Shown in pieces: positions 1-11,175 of a stretch of DNA of 64,000 bases. A model generated the notes under the pieces. The model had not been told where the DNA came from. It did no database searches and saw only the letters and a list, made by a program, of their open reading frames with translations. The first letter of the stretch is position 1. Every line of letters starts with the position of its first letter. The translations under genes and the position numbers were made by a program. Origin of the DNA: Gordionus sp. m RMFG-2023 (taxonomy: Eukaryota; Nematomorpha; Gordioida; Chordodea; Parachordodidae); contig NC_088776.1 of the NCBI RefSeq assembly GCF_954871325.1, positions 40,938,569 to 41,002,568 of the forward strand. Reading direction: 5' to 3'.

Positions 1-59
1 TATCCCGAACATGATGTATTTGTTGTGTGACCCTTTAAATGTATGTTTGCCTGATTGAT

Positions 60-450
60 ATTAATTCGACTCTTTCATTCTTTATTCTATTTCTCGTTGC
101 GAAAATTATATAGCCAAGTCATTATCGCGAAACTTAAATCGCGAAGACAATATAGCGAAAACTATTTCGCGAAATATATCGCAGCCTAATATTAATTATT
201 ATTTTTTTATTAAAATAATTTATTTTATTTATATTATAGGTTATTGCCACTTTATATTTATTTTTTTTTAAAAATTAATATATTTTATTTAAGATATTTT
301 AAATAAGTTTTTTCTACAAATTTTTATTTAATATATTTTAAAAATATTTTTTTCTACAAATTTTTATGAGATATTTTAAAATAGTTTTTTCTACAAATTT
401 CTATTTATGATATTTATAAAAAGTTTTTTCTACAAAATTTTGTATTAGGG
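60..450. repeat. Outer part of an old foldback-element relative
   Basis: From about 98 to 190 the word TCGCGAAA/TTTCGCGA recurs, giving palindromic potential. The stretch at about 195-240 then resembles the segment just inside the terminal word array of the large foldback element (52.44-52.50 kb). Together with 1840-2524 this looks like a diverged, interrupted arm of a related element. No end or target duplication is seen. Confidence 0.45.
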
Positions 451-479
451 GTAAAATAGACCCCACCTTTTTTTTAACT

Positions 480-935
480 TTTGTAGTAAGGATTAAATCG
501 GTGGTGTGTGATGTATGCTTGTAAACCGAAGGTCCCAGGTTCAATCCTGGTAAGGAATTAAAAATTTTCGGGGGTTTCTTCGATGACGGATGGCTATAGA
601 CTATGATAAATTTCTGAGCTGAGAAATGCCATCCCGGTCACCGACAAGCTTGGACAGCCGGGTGCTAGATACTTGTCTAATAAACCAAAAAAGACGGCCA
701 GCTGAACTCGTGGGTCAGATGATAACGATTTCTTGGCCAGCGCTAGGATGATGGTGACCTCGGGGGCCGTTCAAATGTCTACCAAGTTACAATGGACTTG
801 ATAGCGATACTCTGGTGGGAAATACAAATGGAGATCAGAAATAGAAATATAAATTATAATAGATAGCATGAGTAATAAAGTGGAGATAGATAGTGAAGGA
901 GCTTACCACCAGAAAAGGTGAAAGCTAAAAAAAAT
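480..935 (+). mobile_element. tRNA-derived SINE-like element
   Basis: At 490-555 the sequence looks like the 3' half of a tRNA. The anticodon-arm-like stretch GCTTGTAAACCG resembles tRNA-Thr(TGT). It is followed by a T-arm at 535-550 (stem CCAGG/CCTGG) containing a B-box match GGTTCAATCC. A GC-richer body of about 350 bases follows, then an A-rich tail near 930. Part of the body occurs again, inverted, at 1045-1265, so it is a dispersed repeat. The 5' half of the tRNA is poorly conserved, so this is not a tRNA gene. Confidence 0.65.
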
Positions 936-1044
936 AGTATTAAATGACGCAATTTGCAATTTTATTCCTTAAATTGAAATATATTATTGAAATTTATACA
1001 GTCGAATAAAAATATCAAAACGATTTATCAATCGATATTTTGGA

Positions 1045-1265
1045 GTATTCTTATCGATTCCATTTCTCCCACTGGAGTATCAAGATGGATCTCCCACTGG
1101 AGTATCGCTATCAAGTCCATTGTATCTTGATAGACATTGAGCTTGAACGGCCCGAGGTCACCATTATCCTAGCGCTGGCCACGAAATCGTTATCATCCTT
1201 TAATGACCCACGAGTTCAGCTGGCCGTCTTATTTGGTTTATTGGACAAGTATCTAAATATGAATA
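1045..1265 (-). mobile_element. Inverted partial copy of the same SINE body
   Basis: Reverse-complemented, this matches 660-835 almost base for base, including GACGGCCAGCTGAACTCG and GGCCAGCGCTAGGAT. The segment CTCCCACTGGAGTATC is present twice in tandem (about 1066-1110), a small duplication not seen in the upstream copy. The tRNA-like head is absent, so the copy is 5'-truncated. With the upstream copy it forms an inverted pair with a spacer of about 200 bases. Confidence 0.7.
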
Positions 1266-1840
1266 TATCATCTTAAAATACCAGAATGATTATTGGTTAG
1301 CGCTTTTTTTTATATTTGGGTGTAAATACAAGTGAAAAACCTAAAAAATTTTTAAAAAATATAGGTTTCTTTGACATTTAATTAATGAGTAGGTTTAGAA
1401 TCGAAAAATAATAGAAAATTTGTATGGCACATATTTCTGGCGTTATTGATTAAAATCTCTTCATTTTTGGTTTATACGTGTACATTTAGGTGTTAAGCAT
1501 TATCCTAAAAAACATTTTAAAAATATTATGATTTGACCGAATGCCGAGCACAAAACCGACCAAATATTAAATGATCGATCGACTGAATTTGATAGTAATA
1601 TTAATTGAAATATGTTCCATTTTGTTTTATTTATCTATAAATACATGTAAAACATCCCAAAATATATTTTTAAAATATCGTGATTTGACCGATAACCAAT
1701 TTGACACTGGCCCAATGACTAAATACTACATTGCCGGCGTTATTCATGGGAAATTCTTTATTTTTGGTTTATACGTGTACATATAGCATTATCATAAAAA
1801 ATATTATGATTTGACCGAATGCCGAGCTTAAAACCGAAAG
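1266..1840. repeat. AT-rich direct repeats around TTTGACCGAATGCCGAGC
   Basis: Segments of about 100 bases near 1435-1560 and 1735-1830 share TTTTTGGTTTATACGTGTAC and ATGATTTGACCGAATGCCG. A third, weaker copy lies near 1630-1700. I see no coding potential. Confidence 0.5.
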
Positions 1841-2524
1841 TGGCATTATATTATGAAAATGGATTTCTTTTATTTGATGTTTTTTTAATTAAAAAAAATG
1901 ATAAGCTGTATTGTAATATTATTTTTTTACAATTAGTGATTTTCACGCCGAAAATTTAAGCAAGAAATATTTTTTGAAGTGCAAAAAGATTTTTGAACTA
2001 TTTTGATTTGAAACAAATTTTAAATCTTTTTTGAGGAATTCTTTTGTGAATTTTATTATAATAAACAATCTTTTAGGTGAAATCTTTTTTAGTTTTTTAA
2101 ATCATTTTTGTAAAATTATCTATAAAAGGTGGATTTTCTAAATAATTTTTTTTAAAAATATTTATATTAAACCTTTTTATGTTATTTTATATGATCTTTT
2201 TAAGGATAATATTTTAATGTGACAATTGTTATATTTGTTATTATTTAAGATTTTTGAAATTTTTTGACCAAAAAGAGTAAAATATTTATATTGTAAAGAT
2301 GTGAAATTATAAATTCAATGAAGATGTTCCTTGGAAAAATGACATATCATAATTAGATTTTTTTGACGCTAATGGAAAAATATGTATTTTTAACATGTTA
2401 AATTAAAATTTCAATTAAGATGTATACCATATAAAAGCGACAATTGTCATAATCGTAAAATAATTATATTTTATAAAATATAAATTATAATTTTTGCAAT
2501 AAAAATTTTATATTTAATTTATAT
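1840..2524 (+). repeat. Inner arm of the foldback-element relative
   Basis: The order of motifs matches the left arm of the 52.1-60.7 kb element: TTTATTTGATGTTTTTTTAA, then TTAGTGATTTTCAC, AACAATCTTTTAGGTGAAAT, a GGTGGATTT segment, TTTTATATGATCTTTTTAAG and TAATGTGACAATTGTTAT. Two or three diverged copies of the 119-bp unit follow, with GACAATTGTCATAATCG near 2440. It is older and shorter than the main copy and is interrupted by the hAT MITE that follows. Confidence 0.6.
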
Positions 2525-2781
2525 CAAAGACCTGCAGAGGTACCATCTGTACGGCCCGACCCGGATTTTTTTTCAAAGATTATTTTTGGCCCAGCCCGGG
2601 TTTTTTTAAAAAAAATTTCAGGCTCGCCCCGGATTTTTTAAAAATATTTATTTATTTTTATAGCTAATGGCGCTTTCAAATATTTGGTTTTAAAATATAC
2701 GGCCCGGACCGGATATTTTTTAAAAAAAATTTCATGCCCGGCTTGTGTACCCTGGGTTAGGGCCGGGCCTGCAGGTCTCTG
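2525..2781. mobile_element. hAT-type MITE with 8-bp target duplication
   Basis: The termini are CAAAGACCTGCAG and CTGCAGGTCTCTG, an inverted repeat with one mismatch. The 257-bp element is flanked by perfect 8-bp duplications, ATTTATAT (2517-2524 and 2782-2789). The interior alternates A/T runs with the word GGCCCGGACCGG/CCCGGGC. It has no coding capacity. Its ends match those of the 2.8-kb element at 25956-28713, in the opposite orientation. Confidence 0.9.
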
Positions 2782-2925
2782 ATTTATATTTAGTGAATAT
2801 TCGTGAAATTTCCCTACCTTTAAATCTCTAACTAAGAGTAATAAAAATATGCCTTATTTATGCATAGTTATTTTATACCAGTTTTTGTTCTGTATATTAA
2901 TGATAAATATATATATTTTTAAAAG

Positions 2926-3037
2926 AACAACTCATCAATGGACAAATAACAATACCAATATATCATCATCTAACGCTTTCCCTCTTAGGTCCTCGCCTAA
3001 CACTATGACTAGCCTCAATTGGATACAAAATCAACAA
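2926..3037 (+). CDS. Exon of an Asn/Ser-rich protein (probable endocytic adaptor tail)
   Basis: This is the first exon I can place of a + strand gene that must begin left of the window. It follows a TTTTTAAAAG acceptor and ends at CAA|GTTAGT in phase 0. It encodes about 37 residues rich in Asn, Ser and Thr, ending SLNWIQNQQ. The reading frame continues in phase into the exon at 4101. With no domain in the window, the assignment rests on composition and on the later NPF/DPF motifs. Confidence 0.5.
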
Positions 3038-4100
3038 GTTAGTATATTATATTTAAAATTATAGTTTATCATGGTTTAATTAACATAATTCTATGCTTCT
3101 ATGGAAGGGGAAACGAAATCATAATAATTAGTAAATTTAAAATGAAAAACTGTACTAAATCATTAATAATGTATAAATCTGGAATTAAATTGTATATTCC
3201 ATTTTCTTTAAGGTCCAGACATAAGATCTGAAAGTGATTTCGATTTTCACCAGATGGTGATAGATCTGATCGCATTCAATCAATAATTACTGATAGACGC
3301 AAAATTCTCTTCATTTTTTTTTAAAATATAGCCAAAATTCTGATAAATTTTATCTCAAAAGCCAAAAAAAACATTTTAGTTGTTAAAAACTGGATTAATT
3401 TATTGGTTTAACAAATTTTATTGTTTTATTTGAAAAATATAAATGAATGATGTTATATTATTTATAATCGGGAACTCGGAAAAAAAGCATTTTTACATTC
3501 CTGTTCTGAACAAAATAAAGTATGTCATTCCATGCCTCGGAAGGTTCTAGAACGCGTTCCTTTTTCTGAAACCAATTAGATGGTCCCGTCCAGGGTGTTG
3601 GGGGGGGGGTGATTTATAGAATATCGGAAGCCATCACATGATTTCGCCTTAAATATTAAATGGGTATTATTACATTTTAATAAAATTTGGTCTTTTTTAG
3701 CAAATAACTTGACAACTATTACTAGCCTTTCAGTATTAACTTTGTAACAATATTATTCATAATAATTTTAATACAATATTAAATTTATATTAAAATAGTT
3801 AAAATTATTTCAAATATGATTTAGATTTTTTTGTAAATAATCTTAATTTTAAAAGCTCATATTACAAAATAATATTGTTATGGAAGCAAACTGGAATTAA
3901 GAATTTAAAAAACGAATATTCTTGAATGAGTTATTATATTTAATTATGAAATTTTAAATATCATTTTTTGGAACATTCATGTCAAAATTTCGGGAACGTT
4001 CCCGAGATCACCGTTCCTGTTCCCTTCACGTTCCATAATTTTTTCCACATTCCCTTCTATGTCCCAGTTTATGATGCCATATATTCCATTTTTTACATAG
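3038..4100. other. Intron with GGAACG/CGTTCC-word repeat remnants
   Basis: From about 3470 to 4075 the words GGAAC, GTTCC and GGGAACGTTCCC recur between AT-rich stretches, in the manner of the subterminal arrays of other elements here. I could not define ends. A run of 10 G lies at 3600-3609. No coding exon is seen. Confidence 0.4.
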
Positions 4101-4235
4101 CAACCTTCTACTATCAATGATAATTTACCCAGTAGTAACTGGGCAACTTTTCAATCTACATCTCCGATAAATGCCGCCACTGGTGTCAAAAATCCATTTC
4201 AACAGAATCAAGCTCAATCTTCACAACAACCTTTG
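4101..4235 (+). CDS. Exon with NPF motif of the same + strand gene
   Basis: The exon lies between a good acceptor (TTTTTTACATAG) and a weaker donor (TTG|GTTTTT), phase 0 at both ends, 45 codons. It encodes a polar segment with SSNWATFQSTSP followed by KNPFQQNQAQSSQQ. The NPF tripeptide is the classical ligand of EH domains (Eps15, intersectin), which suggests an endocytic adaptor such as an ENTH/ANTH or ArfGAP (AGFG/SMAP-like) protein. The next exon found is 8.5 kb downstream; additional small exons cannot be excluded. Confidence 0.55.
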
Positions 4236-5184
4236 GTTTTTTTACAAACTTCTTTAATATATATAACACTGTGTGACAAGAAAAATGAGAGAAGAAAATA
4301 AAAACACACGTCAAGTTTTAAAAATATTACCGTATAAAGACAACTTTTCGAAATCTCAAAAATCGTAAAATTTAGACCTTTATACGGATATATTTTAAAA
4401 AGTATCGAATAAAAATCCCTGAAAATTGGTGATAGTGTCAAACTTATATTTCTTTATAAATTTACTAATTTTTATAATTTTTTATCGATTGGTTTTTGAG
4501 AAAAATAGTAAAGAATTTCGTTTTGGGGTTCTTAAGTTTTCAATTTAAATTATCAAAATTATTAACTTTAGAAGATAAATTTTATATAATTTTGCTTCAA
4601 ATATGCACAAGATTATATATTAATTCAAATTATGTTTCAAAAGTACTCTATGCTATGAAAATTCAACCAAAATCTATAAATTAAAAAGATCGGTACATAT
4701 ATTTTCGAACTTTTTAATTTGTACACTTTTATTGAATTTTCTCTACATAAAGCATTTTTAAAGCAAAATTAAGGTAATATTTATCTTTTTTAGTTGTATT
4801 TAGTAATATTTTATGCATTTATGATCAATTTATACCAAAATCAGATATCTGTACCCACTTTTTTAATTTGTACTCTTTTTGAATTGAGCAGAAGCAAAAT
4901 TCATTTAAAATGCAATAATTGGTAATTTTTTCATATTTTTTATTAATATTTACCTTTTTTAGATGTATTTAAGAATATTTGTTTTTGATTTTCCAATGGA
5001 GTACCTTGAACCCGTAGTATGGGCAATAAATAATAATGCCAAATAACGAGTAGGAAGAAAGGAGAAGAATTATTTTTTTCGCTTAATTTTTCATAAACAT
5101 AATTTCTTTCATTAATTTTTTTTTAAAATTGGATTTTAAATATTATTCAAATTCCCTCCTTATATAATATTCTACAAAAAATTA
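4236..5184. other. Intronic AT-rich sequence, no feature seen
   Basis: The sequence is strongly AT-rich with short similar segments (for example TTGTACTCTTTTTGAATT near 4720 and 4870) that hint at an old duplication. I see no gene. Confidence 0.4.
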
Positions 5185-6758
5185 ATGCCGAGGTCCCCTT
5201 GTTTAAAGTGTATCTCTAAATTTTGTAGCCCGCACAAAATCGTCAAATTTCTCCAATCATTCAAAGGATTTATGAAATTTATTACAATATTCCACTCTGC
5301 GATTTGGATAAACCATTTGCCCCTAATTTCATTTGTAAAACATTTTATAATTCCTTTAATTCATGGGTAAGTGGAAAACGGTCATATTTGCCTTATTCGA
5401 AACCTGCATTTTGGCACGTAGCAAGAAATCATTCGTGGGATTGTTATTTTTGCTCGATTAGTACATTTGGGTTTAACAAAAAAAATAAGAAGAAAATTCG
5501 TTATCCTGAAATTACATCGGTTGTTTATCCGGTAAAATATAATATGCATACAACAGTTCCTTTTTTTAATAGTTCGCAGCTGGAAAAATTACGTTACCAG
5601 GACAATGACAATATTGATCTTGAGTATCATCCCGAAGAGGATTCGCCATTTATGTCACAAAAGCAAATAAATGACATAACCAGAAATTTACAACTTTCAA
5701 AAAGAAAGTCCGAATTTATAGCCTCAAGGCTTAATGATTTTAAAATTTTAAAAAATGTAGTTCGAACTTCATACCGATTCCGTGGAGCATCGTTTAAAAA
5801 TTTATTCTCTTACGAAAATTTTTTATACTATTCCAACAATCTAGGTCAACTTTTTTTACAACTTAATATTGAATTGGTGCCCGATGAATGGCGCTTGTTC
5901 ATTGATTCAAGCAAAAATAGCTTGAAAGCAGTTTTGCTTCATAACGGAAATTCTAAGCCATTAATTCCCATCGCCTATTCCAACCAGTTAAATGAATTAT
6001 ATGAAATATTTATTGTCAAAAATAAATTATTCCATTTACGAATTTAAGATATGCTGCGATCTCAAAATGATCGCAATCCTGACGGGCCTTCAGTTAGGCT
6101 ACATCAAGCATTCATGTTTTCTTTGTCTCTGGAATTCCAGAGAAACTCTAAAACATTATACAGTATCTGAATGGGAGGATCGTCCCAACGTTCTTGAAAA
6201 AAATCGCGTAAATATCCTGCTTGTTTCTAAAAATAAGATTTTGTTGCCTCCGTTGCACATAAAATTAGGACTAATCAAAAAAATTGTCCGAGGGCCCCAC
6301 GATATACCTTAGAAATTTTTTCCCCAAGCTTTCCCAAGCAAAAATAAAAGAGGGGATTTTAGTGGGCCCCCAAATAAGAAAACTCATGAAGGACAGTTTT
6401 TTTGAAGATGAATTGTTGCTCATTGAATTAAAAGCATGGTAATCTTTTAATTGGATATGCAGATCGTTCCTTGGCAATCATAAATCAGCCGACTATCGTG
6501 AGAAAATTGATGATCTATTATAAGGAAATGGGATGCCGAATGTCCCTCAAAATCCATTTTCTTCATTCCCATAAAGATTTTTTTCTTGAAAACTTAGGTG
6601 CTGTGTCAGAAGAAATGGGGGAGCGGTTCCATCAACAGATAGAAAATCTCGAAAAGTTTTATCACGGCAAGAATCGTATAAATATGTCGGCGGACTACTT
6701 CTGGAGTAACTTTTTTGAAGATAAATCATCAACTTCATATTCGCGGAAATATATTTAG
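5185..6758 (+). pseudogene. Decayed transposon-like protein (EWRLFIDSSK family)
   Basis: In + direction the translated sequence contains NHSWDCYFC and GFNKKNKKKIRYPE early, then NLQLSKRKSEFIASRL, PDEWRLFIDSSKNSLKAVLL, CFLCLW, LLPPLHIKLGL, and finally RMSLKIHFLHSHKDFFLENL and ERFHQQIENLE. I recall this ordered motif set from a large family of unnamed, highly repeated proteins in arthropod, cnidarian and other animal genomes, probably encoded by a mobile element, but I cannot give its family name. The reading frame is broken in several places. It lies inside the large intron of the + strand gene. No terminal repeats were recognised. Confidence 0.65.
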
Positions 6759-6775
6759 ATTTACCATTAAATGTT

Positions 6776-6880
6776 TTTAAATTCGATAAATTTTATGTTA
6801 TTGTTTAATTTGTTTTAAATTCAATAAATTTTATGTTATTGTTTAATTTGTTTTAAATTCAATAAATTTATTGTATAATA
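6776..6880. repeat. 38-bp tandem repeat, about 2.6 copies
   Basis: The unit AAATTCAATAAATTTTATGT plus a TATTGTTTAATTTGTTTT tail is repeated directly with one or two differences, just after the decayed ORF. Unlikely to be functional. Confidence 0.8.
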
Positions 6881-7441
6881 CAAGTTAAATCCTATATAAT
6901 AGGAGGGGGTGGGACAACGGACCGATATAAGGTTTATTAAAAGTAAAATATGAGTTAGGTTAGTTTACCATAATATATTTATTTAAATATGAGAAATATA
7001 ACTATTTCATTTAAAATAAATTGCTTGGGAATCGTACCGTGTGCAGCGTAGCGAAGAGAACGAAAGCCACAATAAATAAATATATTAAATGCAAGCTATA
7101 TTAAAAAAGATTTTATAAATAAATATAAATTTAAAAAATATAGGTTGTTTAAAAATTGAGTAAGGATTTTTAAAAAAAAATGTATAATAATAATAAGGAA
7201 GGTTTGCTGTAAAAATTAAGATATTTTTTTGGTTTTAGGGATCATAAGAACCGAAGTTATAAACCTTCAAAAAGTGCTAAAAATGACCTTCTTAGCCACT
7301 TTAACCTAAAATAAATAAAAAAAACCTGACATGCTAGAAAAAAACTGACAGCGGATTTAGAATATGCATAAAAAACTGTCTTAAAACATGTTTATTTTAT
7401 TTTCTCCCAACAAATCAAGTCGAAATTTGTCACACAGTATA
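6881..7441. other. AT-rich intronic stretch, no gene seen
   Basis: Near 7030-7080 is a slightly GC-richer patch (GTACCGTGTGCAGCGTAGCG) that may be a repeat remnant. No ORF or RNA gene is recognised. Confidence 0.3.
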
Positions 7442-7449
7442 ATTAATAC

Positions 7450-10400
7450 TAGGGATGTGAACCCTTGACAAAAAAAAGGGTCCGGTAATAAATTTAAAAA
7501 GGACCCGGGTCCGGGTTCAGAGGGAACATAAAAATAATGACTCAAAATAAGACTTTTTTTCATTCATTTTTTATTATACTTCAATATATACACATTTATA
7601 ATTCGAAATGAGATAATTTATATTTTAAATATTTTATTCAATCGCACAATCATGATATCTTCAAACATATCATCCTTCAGATTTCCACGTAAATTAGACA
7701 AAATATATTTCAACGATGAAAATCCACGTTCTACGCTTACCTAAAATAGATAGTCATTTTTATAATACATAAATTATTGTACTTGTGTCGCCGGTACAAC
7801 CATGACGATTCTAGACAAGGTATATAATTCTGGATATATTGAAGAATTTTCCTCCCAGAATTTTAAAATGTTTGCATCTCTATTTATTCTCTTAACTTCC
7901 GAGAACTTTTCTATTAAAGATACAATAGATACTCCTTTCTATCAGATGATAATTTAATTTTTTTTCTCTATCTAATAGTAAAATTTCCAGATCATCAATA
8001 TCGTTATCATTGTTATCGCTACAACCAGTAGATATTGTTGTAGCCTTCAATAAATTGTAAATAATAGAGTTTTGTGTATGCCATAAATCTTCAAGATGGT
8101 CTATAGCCATTTGTTTTTGCTCACTACTTAATCGCGGGTCTAAATATATCGAAACATATACAACACTATTTTGTAAATATTGTTGCTCTCTTATTTTCAT
8201 ATTTTCTAATACTTCATTTGAAAAAGAACTTGTTAATCTCCCTAACTCTGATCGACATCTTAACCATATGCCATAAAAATCCGATAAACATAATTGTTCT
8301 GCTTGCAATCTTAATGTTGTTATTTTTAAAGGAATCAGCATACTAGTAAGCTCTTTTACTTGATTCCAATCATCTTCTGACAAAATGATTTCACATGCTC
8401 CTATGATAAAATCTTTCAAACTTATAATCGCTCTAGCATCATACATATAGAGGACCAACGTGTTGTGCAATCTAAAATTGCCATTTGCCTTTTCATGGAT
8501 TTTAATATTCTAACAATTGTGGGAGTTCTTAAATATTTTACAACATCCCTTGCTTTATCAATTATAGTTTTAAAGTGACTATTTTTTAGGGAATCATTAA
8601 TAGCCATTTGTAGCGTATGGGCTGCACATCTGATGCAGTATATTTTTGTTGAGAAATCTTTTATTTCCTGCAAATCAATTTCACTTATTTCCTCATAATT
8701 ATCATCATCATCATCTATATCATCAATTTCTTCCAGTGAACATTCATTTAATAATTTGATTGATTTTACTAGATTGGCACCATTATCCGTAGTAATTGAA
8801 TAAACGTTTCTTATAGGAATATGAAATTTATTTAATGTTTCTAATATCATTCTTTTTTTATTTTCAGAAGTTGAACTCTCTTTAATCTCCTTCATAGCTA
8901 AATTTCTTAATATTATATTATTTCCTTTTATATACTGTATATTTATTCCTAGAATATTTCTCCCTAATCTTTGGGTGGAATCAATTTTTAATGAAATTAA
9001 TTTGTTTTTTGTTTCTTTTATTATTTTTGCTTGTATTTCTAAAGCATTCATCAAATTCTCCTCAGACATTTGAATATGAATGCTTTTTTAAAGCAAAATT
9101 TTTCAATATTATTTTCATCCTTCTTTACAATACTGACAGTAGACTTTGTAACAATGTCTTCTTCCAAAAATTTGGTTTTTCTATTTTATTCCTCAAAGAT
9201 TATAGAATGATGTCTTTTTAAATGTCTTTCCAGGTTAGTATTGTGTGAACCTTTTATCATTAGGTGGCAGGTTTTGCACTCAGAATCCCCTTTATTTGCA
9301 TTATAGTACTCTAACAAAATATCTTTTAGTAAGTACAATTCTTCTTAATGCTGTTAATTTTATAAATTTACTACCTAAACGATTATAGCCTTTTATATTA
9401 ATATATATTAGTGTCAGAAAATAATTTTATGGAAAGGTTAAGAATGCACAGGAACCTCTGGTGCAAAAATGACTTAAAAATTGGATATTCTATAGAAAAT
9501 AGGAAAATTTGGGAGGAAATAGGAAAACAAAACTTGAATTTATATCAAGTGATAAAGAAAATTTTAGCTGTAAAGGCTAAATTTATTAAATTATAATTTG
9601 GTAAAAATAAAAAATTATAATTTAATTTAAAAGGTGCTGGAAAATTATATAATTTCTATCACAATTTTATTTAAATAATAATTTTTTATATATATTTTAT
9701 GGAAAAATTATCTTTCAAAATAGATTATATTATTGGTTTTCCAACTATTTATTAAATATTGATATAATTATTTACAACATAGTATTTATTAAATATATAA
9801 ATAAAATCTAAACATAACAATTATCAAATAGGTTCATACAAAGTTAAATAACTGAAAGGTAACATAAAATAATAAATACAATTAAATATATACATATCTT
9901 TATCAAGCATTTTGATATTTTAATTTTTTTAAAACTTAAATGTGTCTAAAGTGTTTTGATATTAATTTGTGAAAATTTTAAGGATTTTTTCAAAACTTGG
10001 ATGCAGCCTAAATAAAATAACTAATTTTTTTGATAGATTTGAATATATTTGATAACTTATAAAAAAATTATATATTTGCAAAACACTGCCAATTTTGATT
10101 AATTTAAATTTACTGCTCAAAAAACATAACCTTAATATTTTAACACTGCAAAATAATCATTAATAAAATTTTTATATAAGATATTAATAAATTAGCCTTT
10201 AAAATTAAAATATTATTACTTGCAGTACAAAATAATTCCAAATATTTCACTTTCAAATCAAAATAGTCAAAGTATTTCAAATAAATTTACATAATAAAAT
10301 ATTTTTACTTACACTATAAAATAATGTATGGTATCAATATCTAAATAAAATGAAATGAAGTCCAGGAAGAAAAACGCGAAGATAAAATAAATGATTCCAC

Positions 10401-10571
10401 GAAAAAAATTATAAAAATTTTATATTATTTTTTAAAAATTATATTTTTTTCCATTAATTTTAAAAAAAAAATTTTAAGTTAAAAATTTTTAACACCCTGA
10501 ACCCTTGGACCTTCCACTTTTTAAAAGGGTCCGGGTTCAGCCAAAATACGAGGGTCCGGGTTCACATCCTT
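7450..10571 (-). mobile_element. hAT DNA transposon, degraded but end-complete
   Basis: The termini TAGGGATGTGAACCC and GGGTTCACATCCTT form an inverted repeat, and the 8-bp target duplication ATTAATAC lies at 7442-7449 and 10572-10579. Subterminal arrays repeat GGGTCCGGGTTC on both sides (7490-7520 and 10500-10562). The - strand carries a transposase pseudogene. About 1.2 kb on the right side is AT-rich with no recognisable coding. The element sits in the large intron of the + strand gene, in opposite orientation. Confidence 0.9.
7650..9310 (-). pseudogene. hAT transposase (BED finger, RNase H-like, C-terminal dimer domain)
   Basis: Read on the - strand in N-to-C order. First comes a BED-type zinc finger at about 9190-9300 (CKTCHLMIKGSHNTNLERHL then HH). 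The RNase H-like core at about 8422-9069 follows, with acidic positions in SLKIDS and TTDNGANLVK, then YCIRCAAHTLQMAI, the family's Cys/His block, and DCTTRWSS. The frame changes near 8450 and continues to about 7892. The dimerisation segment at 7650-7790 reads VERGFSSLKYILSNLRGN. In this last part a 42-base GT-AG intron (7741-7782) separates PATQ from VSVERGF. A stop lies just after the BED finger and at least one frameshift follows, so the gene is dead. Confidence 0.85.
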
Positions 10572-10579
10572 ATTAATAC

Positions 10580-11175
10580 TATGGGTGTACCGATACCATT
10601 CTACCAATGTTTTAATTTTTAATATACATTTTATTAGTACAACACCTTTAATTTAACTATACCATAACATATGTCATTTAAATAAACTATTATGATCAGT
10701 TATAGTTTATATTCAATTCAATTGCAATTCTAAAAGTAAATAAAATATTTTTATATAAATCACTTATTAATATAAGTAATAACATTTAAACAAATATATT
10801 ATGAAATTTGAAATAAATATTAAAAGTTAATATATCGAAGATTTCTTTTTAGAAATACCAAGATTTCCAATTTATCTGAGGTCAGCCTGTGTATTTATTT
10901 ATATTATACATTAACATATTCCAAATATTATATAAATCAAATTTTAAAATATGTTATCACACACTATTATAAACAGAATGCGCAAAAAAGACATAAAAAT
11001 GGATTTCAATTTTATTTATAAAAATAAATGGTTTTTTAGATATAACATTTTTTTGTTTAAAACGCCATTTTTTATTGGATAGGAAAATTTTATAATATTG
11101 GCCGATAATCGATATTTTAAAATGTGTGAAATATCGGCTCGATCCTATCCGATATAAAATATCTATATATCCCTA
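10580..11175. mobile_element. Non-autonomous hAT element (TATGGGTGTACCGATA ends)
   Basis: The element starts TATGGGTGTACCGATACC and ends GATATAAAATATCTATATATCCCTA. It is flanked by ATTAATAC on the left (10572-10579) and right (11176-11183). The left copy is also the right-hand target duplication of the preceding hAT element. The interior repeats CCGATA/TATCGG words near the ends and has no ORF. Confidence 0.8.

Noticed and set aside
490-555. A tRNA-Thr gene
   Set aside because: The T-arm and anticodon-like loop are good, but the acceptor stem and D-arm do not fold. The segment is fused to a repeated body, so it is a SINE head.
1571-1786. A 71-codon ORF near the left edge
   Set aside because: It spans a direct-repeat region and is hydrophobic low-complexity sequence typical of A/T-rich DNA. 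No splice or homology support.
6547-6738. A - strand ORF opposite the decayed EWRLFIDSSK-family protein
   Set aside because: Antisense shadow; the + strand motifs are clear.
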